A stretch of DNA of 30,368 nt, from positions 1 through 30,368 of the forward strand of contig CAZMLC010000027.1 in NCBI GenBank assembly GCA_964567125.1. Direction: 5' to 3'. The stretch's first letter is position 1. Each line of letters begins with the position of its first letter. Below are positions 8,128-15,739 of this stretch, one piece after another. The notes beneath the pieces were generated by a model. The model was not told the origin of the DNA, made no database searches, and worked only from the letters and a program-made list of their open reading frames with translations. Position numbers and translations under genes: made by a program. The DNA comes from CAZMLC01 sp964567125 (GTDB taxonomy: Bacteria; Verrucomicrobiota; Kiritimatiellia; RFP12; UBA1067).

Positions 8128-11001
8128 TTAGCGCACAATCAAAATCGTCGCATCGAGCGGAATCGCCTGCAGAAAATCAACGGGCTCCACGACGTGATCC
8201 GCAAAGCGTGCACCGAAGATCAGCGCATCGCCGGCGATCGTGACCGGGCTCGTGGTGATTGCCAGCGGCTGCGACAGCGTCAATGAACCTGCGGCTTCGC
8301 CATCCACCCACAGCGTGGCGCTCCGCGTGATGCTTTCGTAGGTCAAGGCCAGGTGATACCACGTCGCTGCGTCCAATGCGACGGAGGTCGTCAGCACCTC
8401 TTCCTTAGCCCCTTGCGGCCAGGTCAGATTGGGAGCCTGCGTCGTGAACCGCGCACGCGCAAAGCCCGCGCTGTTTTTCTCGATCTTCCAGCAGGCGCCA
8501 CCCACATCGCGGGCATGCTGGAATTCAAAGGCGTTACCGCGCACAAAGAGTTCCGCGGTAAAGTTCGTTGCCCCCAGAAAGGCCGCGCACGGCAACCGGA
8601 CTGTCCCATGATTCAAGGCCACGCTCTTGCGCAGCGGATAGCGTTTCGTGCCATCCTTCACCTGCACCGCCCGATCCGGCACGACGTCACTATCCGCGAC
8701 ACCCGTATCCACGCTCTGCTGCTTCCAGGTTTTGGCCGGTTCGTAGCACTCCGTCCCTGCGATACCATTCAGCAACCAGAGGCCGTGAACAACCTCCGCA
8801 GGCGTGAAGACGCGCATAAAGTCCTTCGGTTCCAGCACATCCGGCGTGATGCGCACATCATCGATTACTCCGTCGAAGGCGCGCCCTGCGCCGTCGCCCA
8901 CGCGCACCGGTTCAGCGGTATAGAACAAGTTCGAATAAATGCCCGTATTGATTCCTTCCTGCTTGTAGTCCACATACAGCTTCGCGACGCGATTGGACCC
9001 CTCCCCGTTGAAGGTCAATGCAACGTGATGCCACTGACCATCCATGATAACCGTCGAGCCCGAGCAGGTTTGATTCCAGCGCTTGCCATTATATAAATTA
9101 TTGGGCGCATAGAGATCGGCATCCGACCCCGTATCCAAACGGATGCGGGCGCGGCCCGTATCGGTCGTGTCGATCATCCACGTAACATTTCCACCGCGCA
9201 TCTTGCCGACAATCTGGGCGAATTTAACCAGGCGGGCTGACTTGACAAACGTCTCAACCGTGATGCGCTGCGGCTGCTGATTGGTCGGCCACTTGAAATC
9301 GACGATCGTGCCAAGCTGGCTGTTTTCATCGACCGTATTGGTCGCCAACATGGCGCTCCGGTTACGCGCATTGAAAACCGCATTGGAGTTCCAGATGTAC
9401 GGACCGACCGCAGTGTGAACCCAGCGCGGCTTCTCCGAACTTTTATAGGGCATACCCTTGCCGCTGTAATCCGGGTCGTAGCTTGCGCTCGCGACTTCGC
9501 CATCGATATTGGCCATGGCCTGCATGTTGGTCGCTACATCATCGAATGTCCAGTACTGAGCGCCACTCGCACGATTGCGATAGACCATGAAATCAGCAGG
9601 AACCAAGGCGGAATCCTTCAGCCGCAAGCCGAAGAGCTGGCCCACCAGATTCTCGCCGACCACAAAGGGGTTGTTCATCTGCGGAAGGACGCCTGCAAGG
9701 GTCGCCACGCACGTGCGATCGATGTAAACACGGCTCTGCGCACCATCGTAAACCACGGCAACGTGATGGAAGGCCAGATCGGAGAGCTGCGTGCCGACGG
9801 TCTCCCCATTCAACGCTAAAACGCCGGCATTCACGGTCAACTGCCAATCGCCAGGTTTCGCCAGCAGGGTTCCGGATGTTGCAACTGAATCCAGCTTGGC
9901 CACGCACTCCATAGTAAAGGCCTGCAACGTTGAGAATGCCAGAGCCGGGATCTGAATTTTCGTCGTCCCCGCGAGCGCGACCACGTTGGTGACCAGGTAG
10001 GTCGTGTTGTTGAACAGGAGCGTACCGGCCCTTGTCGCCGGCACGGCCCAGCTGGCATTGGTGGCACAGGCGCTGAACACCGCGCTGCTATCCAAGCTGC
10101 TGGGAATGGTCGACAACGTCGTACCGCCGATACACAGCGGATAGAAAACCTCAACCGCGTTCGTCACGAGGCCCGCGTGTAAAAACTGGTCGGGCGACAA
10201 CTCGCCTTCGGTCAGGCGCGCTTCGTCAATAAACCCGTCAAAGGGCTGGCCCACGTTATCGTTGCCCCAGCCAAGATTTAGCCGCGCATACGGCTGTTCC
10301 AGAACCAGGGGGTCCACGGCGACATCACCTTCTGGTAGCAACTTATGATCCATATAGCAGCGCAGCCGCGTCGCGCCATTGTAAACAATCGCGAGGTGAT
10401 GCCACGCCTGATTCGTGAAGGTAAAATCAGGAAGCACCCTTCCTTTATTCCACCCAGGAGAAAAGTTCGTCGTCCCAACGGCATTATAATCGAAGCGAAC
10501 CTGCAAATCGCCTGAGCTCCGGATCTGCATCGCCACGGTGACATTGCCATTCGAACGCATCAGACCAAAAATATCGGTCCATTGGTTCGAGAAGCTGTTG
10601 ACCTTGGCGAACATCTCCAGTGTAAAGGGGCGCACATTGGTCGGTGAACTCTCTGAACGGAAGAAGGCATAAGCATTGGTGATGCCGACGAAACCGCCAT
10701 CTTTACTAACACTCGCGGGATTCGTCTTTTTGCAAAAAAGCGCACGCACGTTGTTCGTGTTCAGCGCGGCACCCAGAAAACCATCCCAGATTATCGGTGC
10801 CGGCACCGTCGCCGCGAGAGTCGGGAACTGCCCGCCGGCGGATTTCATACCCAGGCCATCGTATTCGCGGGCATCGCCCAGCACAGGCGTTGTACCCCCT
10901 GAATTGACATCACCCTGTTCAAACTGCCACACATAACTCTTGGCTTCACCCTGCAGAACACTCCAGAAGATCGCCAGCATCACAATGCCTGTTTTAGCCA
11001 T
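8128..11001 (-). CDS. Large secreted protein with four LamG (concanavalin-like) modules
   Basis: 957 residues. The signal peptide is followed by four repeats of the LamG_3 pattern, each with an opening strand such as FTLEMFAKV, FTMECVAKL, ITVETFVKS or FTAELFVRG, and a closing HHLAIVYNG, HHVAVVYDG, HHVALTFNG or YHLALTYES strand. They lie at roughly 125-285, 340-480, 570-735 and 815-957. FDGFIDEARLT and FDGVIDDVRIT mark module ends. LamG modules bind carbohydrate or protein and are greatly expanded in secreted proteins of Lentisphaerota and Kiritimatiellota. No catalytic domain, anchor or barrel is seen. The C-terminus is TILIVR. It is the first gene of a minus-strand set and diverges from the gene at 11301. 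Its ribosome site is weak (GAGA about 10 nt upstream of the ATG). Confidence 0.85.
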   Translation of the reverse strand: MAKTGIVMLAIFWSVLQGEAKSYVWQFEQGDVNSGGTTPVLGDAREYDGLGMKSAGGQFPTLAATVPAPIIWDGFLGAALNTNNVRALFCKKTNPASVSKDGGFVGITNAYAFFRSESSPTNVRPFTLEMFAKVNSFSNQWTDIFGLMRSNGNVTVAMQIRSSGDLQVRFDYNAVGTTNFSPGWNKGRVLPDFTFTNQAWHHLAIVYNGATRLRCYMDHKLLPEGDVAVDPLVLEQPYARLNLGWGNDNVGQPFDGFIDEARLTEGELSPDQFLHAGLVTNAVEVFYPLCIGGTTLSTIPSSLDSSAVFSACATNASWAVPATRAGTLLFNNTTYLVTNVVALAGTTKIQIPALAFSTLQAFTMECVAKLDSVATSGTLLAKPGDWQLTVNAGVLALNGETVGTQLSDLAFHHVAVVYDGAQSRVYIDRTCVATLAGVLPQMNNPFVVGENLVGQLFGLRLKDSALVPADFMVYRNRASGAQYWTFDDVATNMQAMANIDGEVASASYDPDYSGKGMPYKSSEKPRWVHTAVGPYIWNSNAVFNARNRSAMLATNTVDENSQLGTIVDFKWPTNQQPQRITVETFVKSARLVKFAQIVGKMRGGNVTWMIDTTDTGRARIRLDTGSDADLYAPNNLYNGKRWNQTCSGSTVIMDGQWHHVALTFNGEGSNRVAKLYVDYKQEGINTGIYSNLFYTAEPVRVGDGAGRAFDGVIDDVRITPDVLEPKDFMRVFTPAEVVHGLWLLNGIAGTECYEPAKTWKQQSVDTGVADSDVVPDRAVQVKDGTKRYPLRKSVALNHGTVRLPCAAFLGATNFTAELFVRGNAFEFQHARDVGGACWKIEKNSAGFARARFTTQAPNLTWPQGAKEEVLTTSVALDAATWYHLALTYESITRSATLWVDGEAAGSLTLSQPLAITTSPVTIAGDALIFGARFADHVVEPVDFLQAIPLDATILIVR

Positions 11002-11053
11002 ATAACCAGTCTCTTATTGCGCAAAATTGAAGGGATTCAGGGAAGCATCATTT

Positions 11054-11065
11054 CGTTCCGAAACG
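11054..11065. promoter_or_regulatory. Short imperfect palindrome upstream of the LamG gene
   Basis: CGTTCCGAAACG is a 12-base palindrome with one mismatched pair, 53 bases upstream of the LamG start. It has the CG-centred look of LacI-family operators, but it is short, occurs once and could be chance. Confidence 0.15.
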
Positions 11066-11209
11066 CTCACGTACATCGAATGCCTGCGCAACACGTTACT
11101 CCGATTACATGCGTATTTCCTCTGATCATTACTTACATGATACTATCATTTTCAGCAAGGCGGACTCCAGCCCAAAATCGTCGCGTTGGGTATTGATGCA
11201 ACTATTTCA

Positions 11210-11239
11210 TTGCAGATCATGCAGCAGTTATTTTAATAT
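11210..11239 (+). promoter_or_regulatory. Candidate promoter for the beta-strand-repeat/fucosidase unit
   Basis: In the AT-rich stretch between the divergent LamG and beta-strand-repeat genes, TTGCAG (11210-11215) and TAATAT (11234-11239) are 18 bases apart and lie about 60 bases before the ATG at 11301. The match to sigma70 consensus is only fair. Nothing else in 11002-11288 stands out except the small palindrome at 11054. Confidence 0.3.
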
Positions 11240-11300
11240 AGTTTTCAATAACAAATTCTAGAACGATTCTGTTTAGAGACATAAACAGGTGAGGTGTGAA

Positions 11301-13850
11301 ATGTGGAAGCTCGGCGTTGTCTTATCCCTTGGTCTTCAATTCGTTTCATACGCGGCAGAACAGACATGGATGGGAGGATCAGGCAGCTGGGGTGATGCCT
11401 TATGGGATGATGGTGCGGTGTGGGCCAACAACAACACCGCGTTTTTCGGTAAAGCAGGCGAACCTTCAGGAATAATCTCGCTCAGTACGTCGAACACAGT
11501 CGCGAAACTTTTCTTTACAACCAACGGTTACCGCATCGTCCAGGATACAGCTGCGGGCAGTCTCACCTACAATGCGACAACCGTCTCGGTCACAGAAGGA
11601 GCTGTAGCCCGCATTGACGTGCCTGTTTACGGTGAGACGGGGTTTGTCAAAATCGGCAAGGGACAGCTTTGGTTAACGGCAACAAACGCCTATCGCGGCA
11701 TCACGGTCGTTGAAGAAGGAACCCTGCGGTTATGGATGGACTATGGTCTCGGTGCACAATGGAGCGATGCGCATCGCACGGTTGTGAAGCGCGGCGCAAC
11801 GCTTAACATGTCCACGCAGGTCGGCGCATCCTACCGCAATGAAAGCCTGTGGGTTGAAGGTGACGGTGTCGATGGGCTGGGCGCTGTTGTGAACAATGCG
11901 GCAGGAGCTCAGTTTGACAACAATTCACCAGGCTGGGGTGCGGTTACGCTGACCGGCGATGCCTCGTTTGGCGGGTCCAACCGGATGGATTTCGCCGGTA
12001 ACGTTGCGGGAAATGGTTACACCCTTACCAAGCGCGGTTCCTTCCAGTTGGCAACATCCGCGATCATCAGCAACTGCAACATTTTGGTCATCGAAGGGAC
12101 CTTGACTGCTATGGGGACCAATGCGCTGGGCACTCCAAGTTCGTTTGGCGCAACCTTCATCCGCTCCAATGCCACATTGAATGCCTGGGGCACTCAATCC
12201 ATCGCACGCCGCATTTACTTCGAGATCGGCAATTTCCAGGAGGGCCAAGAGGGAATGATGTTTACGTTGGCCGGCCATGTGACCGTCAGCAACCGCTTGA
12301 CGTGCAATGCAGGCGGGTCCAAGCGCAGCGTCAATCTGGCGGGAAGAATCGACGGGCCTGGTGCCCTGTTTGTGACAGCAAGTTCCCCCGTGCTCATCAC
12401 GGGGACCAACCTCATGGACGGCGTACTCTCCATTAACACGGCGTGCAGTCTCTACCTGGGTAAAACGAATGCCACAACACCCACCGCATTGACGCAGAGT
12501 GTAGTCACCAACAACGGATTTCTCTATATCGACAACACCATGCCCTTCTCCTCGACCAGTTTTATCACCGGGTCAGGCGGCGCAATTCACCAGCGCTATA
12601 CCAATGCGGTGACCTATGCGGGAACAGCAACAAACCTCGGCTATTGGCACCTCAACGGCGGAACGTTGACACTCACCAACACTGCTAAAGTCTGGCTTAA
12701 CAACCTGATGAATATCGGCTCCCGACTCGGCACCATTTACCCAGGCAACGAGATCCTCTCGCCCTATGCAACGTTGAACATTACTGACACTGCATGGTTG
12801 AGCGTTCCGGGCATCAATATGGGCGAAGGCTCGAACATTGTAGGGACCGTGATCCAGGGCATTGTCAACCAAACTGGAGGACTTGTCGAACTGCGTACCT
12901 CTTCAGGCGAAGATACCGCCATGCGCATCGGGCATTGGCCTAATTCGGATTGCGTCTACACCCTGAGCGGAGGCACCCTCCGCTCACTGCGAGACCAGTC
13001 CGTCATGACGCTTGCCACCGACGGCAAAGGCTGGTTCAAGCAGACTGGCGGACAGGTCTATACAACAGGTTTTATCGTAAACTATCGCGGCACTGGCGCG
13101 GATTATGGCCGCTTGACGCTTGAAGGCGGCGAGATGAACATTGGCTCAACAAATCCCGTCGTGGGGGTAACCACCAACGGCATTTGGGTCGACAACAAAG
13201 GCCCCTATCTCGTCGAATTGGGCGGACAGGGTGCGACCTTGCGCGCGCAGACCAACATGTGGAGCAATCTGCATACAACGCTTTTCGGCACGAACGAACA
13301 GGCGATTCACTTCGACACGCAAACATACACCATGTCGCTCAGTGGCAACTGGAGCGGCACGGGCGGCTTCACCAAAATTGGATCGGGCGTTCTGCTCTAC
13401 GGAGGCACCAACACAGCCACAGGCGCTGGACATATCCAAGCAGGTACGCTGGTTCTTCAATCCAACGCGGTCATGCAGACTACGGACCTGATCCTCTCCC
13501 AAACAGGAACGATCGATCTCGGCGGCACCGCACGCATCCTTGGCAGTGTGCGCGGAGCAGGTCACGTGGTCAACGGCACTTTTTCGGGCAAGATCATCAT
13601 CGATTGTCTCGCCGAGGGACCTACGCCTTTACTGACTTTTGACAGCGCAATCAATCTCACGCAAACCGTGTTTGCCGGTGATTTCAGCGCACTGGACACC
13701 ACGCGTAAATACATCTTCGCGACGTGTACAGGCGCGATCTACGGCACACTCATTCAGCCGCAAATGCCCTCAGGGTGGCGCGTCTGTCTCAGTGAATCCA
13801 CGCATCAGCTCTATCTGGCCTATCCAGGCACAACCGTATTGCTGAAGTAG
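11301..13850 (+). CDS. Secreted autotransporter-type beta-strand-repeat protein lacking a beta-barrel
   Basis: 849 residues from the ATG at 11301 (GAGG upstream). The signal peptide MWKLGVVLSLGLQFVSYAA is followed by TWMGGSGSWGDALWDDG, the usual opening of passenger-type proteins. Passenger-associated repeat motifs are clearest at about 110-145 (GFVKIGKGQLWLTATNAY then GTLRLW) and about 688-725 (GGFTKIGSGVLLYGGTN then GTLVLQSNAV). The whole protein is Gly/Thr/Asn-rich with turns, as expected of a long parallel beta-helix. Classical autotransporters end in a roughly 280-residue barrel. Here there is none, and no PEP-CTERM anchor, only the short end TTVLLK. A GTG at 11289 would add four residues but is less likely. 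It probably acts outside the cell as an adhesin or glycan-contacting protein. The fucosidase follows 24 bases later. Confidence 0.82.
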   Translation: MWKLGVVLSLGLQFVSYAAEQTWMGGSGSWGDALWDDGAVWANNNTAFFGKAGEPSGIISLSTSNTVAKLFFTTNGYRIVQDTAAGSLTYNATTVSVTEGAVARIDVPVYGETGFVKIGKGQLWLTATNAYRGITVVEEGTLRLWMDYGLGAQWSDAHRTVVKRGATLNMSTQVGASYRNESLWVEGDGVDGLGAVVNNAAGAQFDNNSPGWGAVTLTGDASFGGSNRMDFAGNVAGNGYTLTKRGSFQLATSAIISNCNILVIEGTLTAMGTNALGTPSSFGATFIRSNATLNAWGTQSIARRIYFEIGNFQEGQEGMMFTLAGHVTVSNRLTCNAGGSKRSVNLAGRIDGPGALFVTASSPVLITGTNLMDGVLSINTACSLYLGKTNATTPTALTQSVVTNNGFLYIDNTMPFSSTSFITGSGGAIHQRYTNAVTYAGTATNLGYWHLNGGTLTLTNTAKVWLNNLMNIGSRLGTIYPGNEILSPYATLNITDTAWLSVPGINMGEGSNIVGTVIQGIVNQTGGLVELRTSSGEDTAMRIGHWPNSDCVYTLSGGTLRSLRDQSVMTLATDGKGWFKQTGGQVYTTGFIVNYRGTGADYGRLTLEGGEMNIGSTNPVVGVTTNGIWVDNKGPYLVELGGQGATLRAQTNMWSNLHTTLFGTNEQAIHFDTQTYTMSLSGNWSGTGGFTKIGSGVLLYGGTNTATGAGHIQAGTLVLQSNAVMQTTDLILSQTGTIDLGGTARILGSVRGAGHVVNGTFSGKIIIDCLAEGPTPLLTFDSAINLTQTVFAGDFSALDTTRKYIFATCTGAIYGTLIQPQMPSGWRVCLSESTHQLYLAYPGTTVLLK

Positions 13851-13874
13851 AGGTGCTCCCACCGAAGGATCGCC

Positions 13875-15395
13875 ATGCAAAGACATCAATGGCTTTTGAT
13901 ACTTGGGTTGAATTTATACTTCGGCACGCCGATGCGCGCGGAAGAAAACCTTCGTCTCCCCGCAACCGATGTTCACTATAAACGTGTCTGCGATTATATT
14001 GAAGAGACGCCTGTCCCTGCGTACCAGCATGCGCCACAGGATGCGCGTGAAGCGTTCCGCGATGTCAAATTCGCCATCCGCATTCACTGGGGACTCTACA
14101 GCGTCTGGGGCGAAGGCCATGAATCCTGGCCTTTTCTGAAATACACGAACGAAAAACGGCAGCGCTACCAGGCGCTTGTCAACACCTGGAATCCGCACCA
14201 TTTTGATGCGGATGACTGGATGCGCTTCTTCAAACGCAGCGGCATCCGCATGTTCGCCTTCACCACGAAACATCATGATGGGTTCTCCCTTTTCGACACG
14301 CGAACGCGCGTCACACAGCGCATCGACTGGACCGCGTCCGGCGGTCCCGCCATCGTTCCCTGCAACACGGCGTTCAGCGTCATGGAGACACCATCCAAGC
14401 GTGACATCGTCGGTGAATTGTGTGCTGCGGCACAGCGGCATGCGATTCGGACGATTCTCTACTACTCGCATCCCGACTGGTATGATGCTGATTTCCGCCC
14501 CTACTGCTTTCACCCGGCCTCAACGCCTGCGTCACAGGCTGAGCCCGCACGTTTTGGTAACACACGCCCCACCAAAGGATTTGTCGCCCCGGAACTGACC
14601 GCTGAAGCAAAGGTGCGGATGGTCGCGCGTCACCGTGCACAGCTGAAGGAACTGGTGACCCGCTACGGCTTCATCGACGGCATCTGTCTCGACATGTGGC
14701 TGGGGCCAGATGTCTGGCCTGAGCTGCGCGAAACCCTGCTTGAACTGCGCGCCTGTGCACCGAAGACCCTCTTCCGTGCTCGCGGTATCGGCAACTATGG
14801 CGATTACTATACGCCGGAAGGGTTTGTCCCCGGAGCCAAGGAAAACACCACGATGCCGTGGATGGTGATTTATCCGCTGGGGCAAAGTTTTTCCTACATG
14901 ACCAACGATACTTTCAAAGGCAGCGCCTGGATCATCACCAACCTCGTGGATACCGTTGCAAAGGGTGGCAACTTCATGCCCGCCATCGGACCGGATGCGG
15001 AAGGGCGATTTGATCCGGAAGCGGTTCGGCAATTTGAAGAAACCGGCGACTGGCTCGCCATCAACGGCGAGGCGATCTTTGAGACGCGACCTCGTTCCGG
15101 CGATCACTGGCATGAGGGCGCGAACATCCGTTTCACGCGCAGCAAAGAGGGTCAGACGATTTATGCGTTCTGCCTGACCTGGCCGGGCGAAACGCTGGCG
15201 ATCACCTCCGTGCAGCCGACGCAAGGAACAACAATCCACCTGCTCGGAACCCCTGATCCACTACCATGGCATTACGAAACCAACGCGCACACGCGCCTGG
15301 TCATCACGCTTCCGAAATCCTATCAAGATCCTGCGCAGCGCCCCTGCACAACAGCATGGGCCTTCCGGATCACTCCCGTCAGCGATGCGAATTAA
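13875..15395 (+). CDS. Exported GH29 alpha-L-fucosidase
   Basis: 506 residues, with an N-terminal signal peptide (hydrophobic about 6-17, cut near MRA/EE). GH29 landmarks in order are KFAIRIHWGLYSV (65-77), FAFTTKHHDGFSLFD (127-141), YSHPDWYDADF (197-207) and YGFIDGICLDMW (264-275). The last holds the likely nucleophile Asp273, where most members read I-W-F-D-G. The enzyme should release alpha-L-fucose from glycans in the periplasm or outside. A C-terminal beta-sandwich (about 410-506) is typical of the family. The start has GAAGGA 6 nt upstream and the gene sits 24 bases behind the beta-strand-repeat gene, so they form an operon. The Cys/Leu in place of Trp/Phe before the nucleophile hints at an atypical subfamily. 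Confidence 0.9.
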   Translation: MQRHQWLLILGLNLYFGTPMRAEENLRLPATDVHYKRVCDYIEETPVPAYQHAPQDAREAFRDVKFAIRIHWGLYSVWGEGHESWPFLKYTNEKRQRYQALVNTWNPHHFDADDWMRFFKRSGIRMFAFTTKHHDGFSLFDTRTRVTQRIDWTASGGPAIVPCNTAFSVMETPSKRDIVGELCAAAQRHAIRTILYYSHPDWYDADFRPYCFHPASTPASQAEPARFGNTRPTKGFVAPELTAEAKVRMVARHRAQLKELVTRYGFIDGICLDMWLGPDVWPELRETLLELRACAPKTLFRARGIGNYGDYYTPEGFVPGAKENTTMPWMVIYPLGQSFSYMTNDTFKGSAWIITNLVDTVAKGGNFMPAIGPDAEGRFDPEAVRQFEETGDWLAINGEAIFETRPRSGDHWHEGANIRFTRSKEGQTIYAFCLTWPGETLAITSVQPTQGTTIHLLGTPDPLPWHYETNAHTRLVITLPKSYQDPAQRPCTTAWAFRITPVSDAN

Positions 15396-15587
15396 GCCGT
15401 CCAGCCAACGCTTCAACAGCCTCGATTATTCACACAAACCTAATATAGGCCATGCACGAATTTTACATTGTCCCTTTACGGTATAGCCATCCAACAAAAT
15501 TGGGCTGTTTGGAAACAAAGTCTTCTCATTCCTGTTCTCATTTGTTTTCAGGGTAGGCCGGGTGGCTTATCTCGCAGTCGAATTCAG

Positions 15588-15618
15588 AGCGGTTTGCTTC
15601 CCAGCAAGCCGCTTTTTT
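15588..15618 (+). terminator. Intrinsic terminator downstream of the fucosidase
   Basis: AGCGGTTTGCT (15588-15598) pairs with AGCAAGCCGCT (15603-15613), 10 of 11 positions plus one G-U. The loop is TCCC and a T-run (15613-15618) follows. It probably ends the beta-strand-repeat/fucosidase transcript about 190 nt past the stop. It could also belong to an upstream leader or a small RNA, for which there is no further evidence. Confidence 0.8.
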
Positions 15619-15619
15619 C

Positions 15620-15659
15620 TTACACAAAACAAATATGCTTCTTGCACAACCTTCATGCT
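15620..15659 (+). promoter_or_regulatory. Degenerate 11-bp-period heptamer array upstream of the beta-helix gene
   Basis: TTACACA (15620-15626) and TTGCACA (15642-15648) are exactly two 11-bp turns apart. TCATGCT (15653-15659) falls in the next register and resembles TCACGCA of the receptor promoter. The site at 15631 does not match. This may be a weaker copy of the operator at 17968-18007, with TCTAAG (15665-15670) as a possible -10. The evidence is thin. Confidence 0.3.
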
Positions 15660-15739
15660 CCATCTCTAAGCTGACTGTGTTTTCAAAGAGGTGTCTGCAT
15701 GAGTGGTCGCCTCTCAAACCAAACAAAAAGAGGAAATAA

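Larger units (their letters stand above)
15396..15739. other. Intergenic region between the fucosidase and beta-helix genes
   Basis: 344 bases with no credible gene. A 68-codon TTG-started frame crosses it, but it runs through the terminator and has no ribosome site. The region holds an intrinsic terminator (15588-15618), a weak array of TTACACA-like heptamers (15620-15659), and a small hairpin GAGGTG/CGCCTC ahead of the next gene. The AGAGGAAATAA ribosome site lies directly before the ATG at 15740. The 190 nt between the fucosidase stop and the terminator are AT-rich and otherwise plain. Confidence 0.6.

Noticed and set aside
8353..9096. 247-codon plus-strand frame inside the LamG gene
   Set aside because: Antisense to repeated LamG strands that are clearly the coding sense.
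15468..15674. 68-codon frame in the intergenic region before the beta-helix gene
   Set aside because: TTG start, no ribosome site, and it runs through the intrinsic terminator at 15588-15618.
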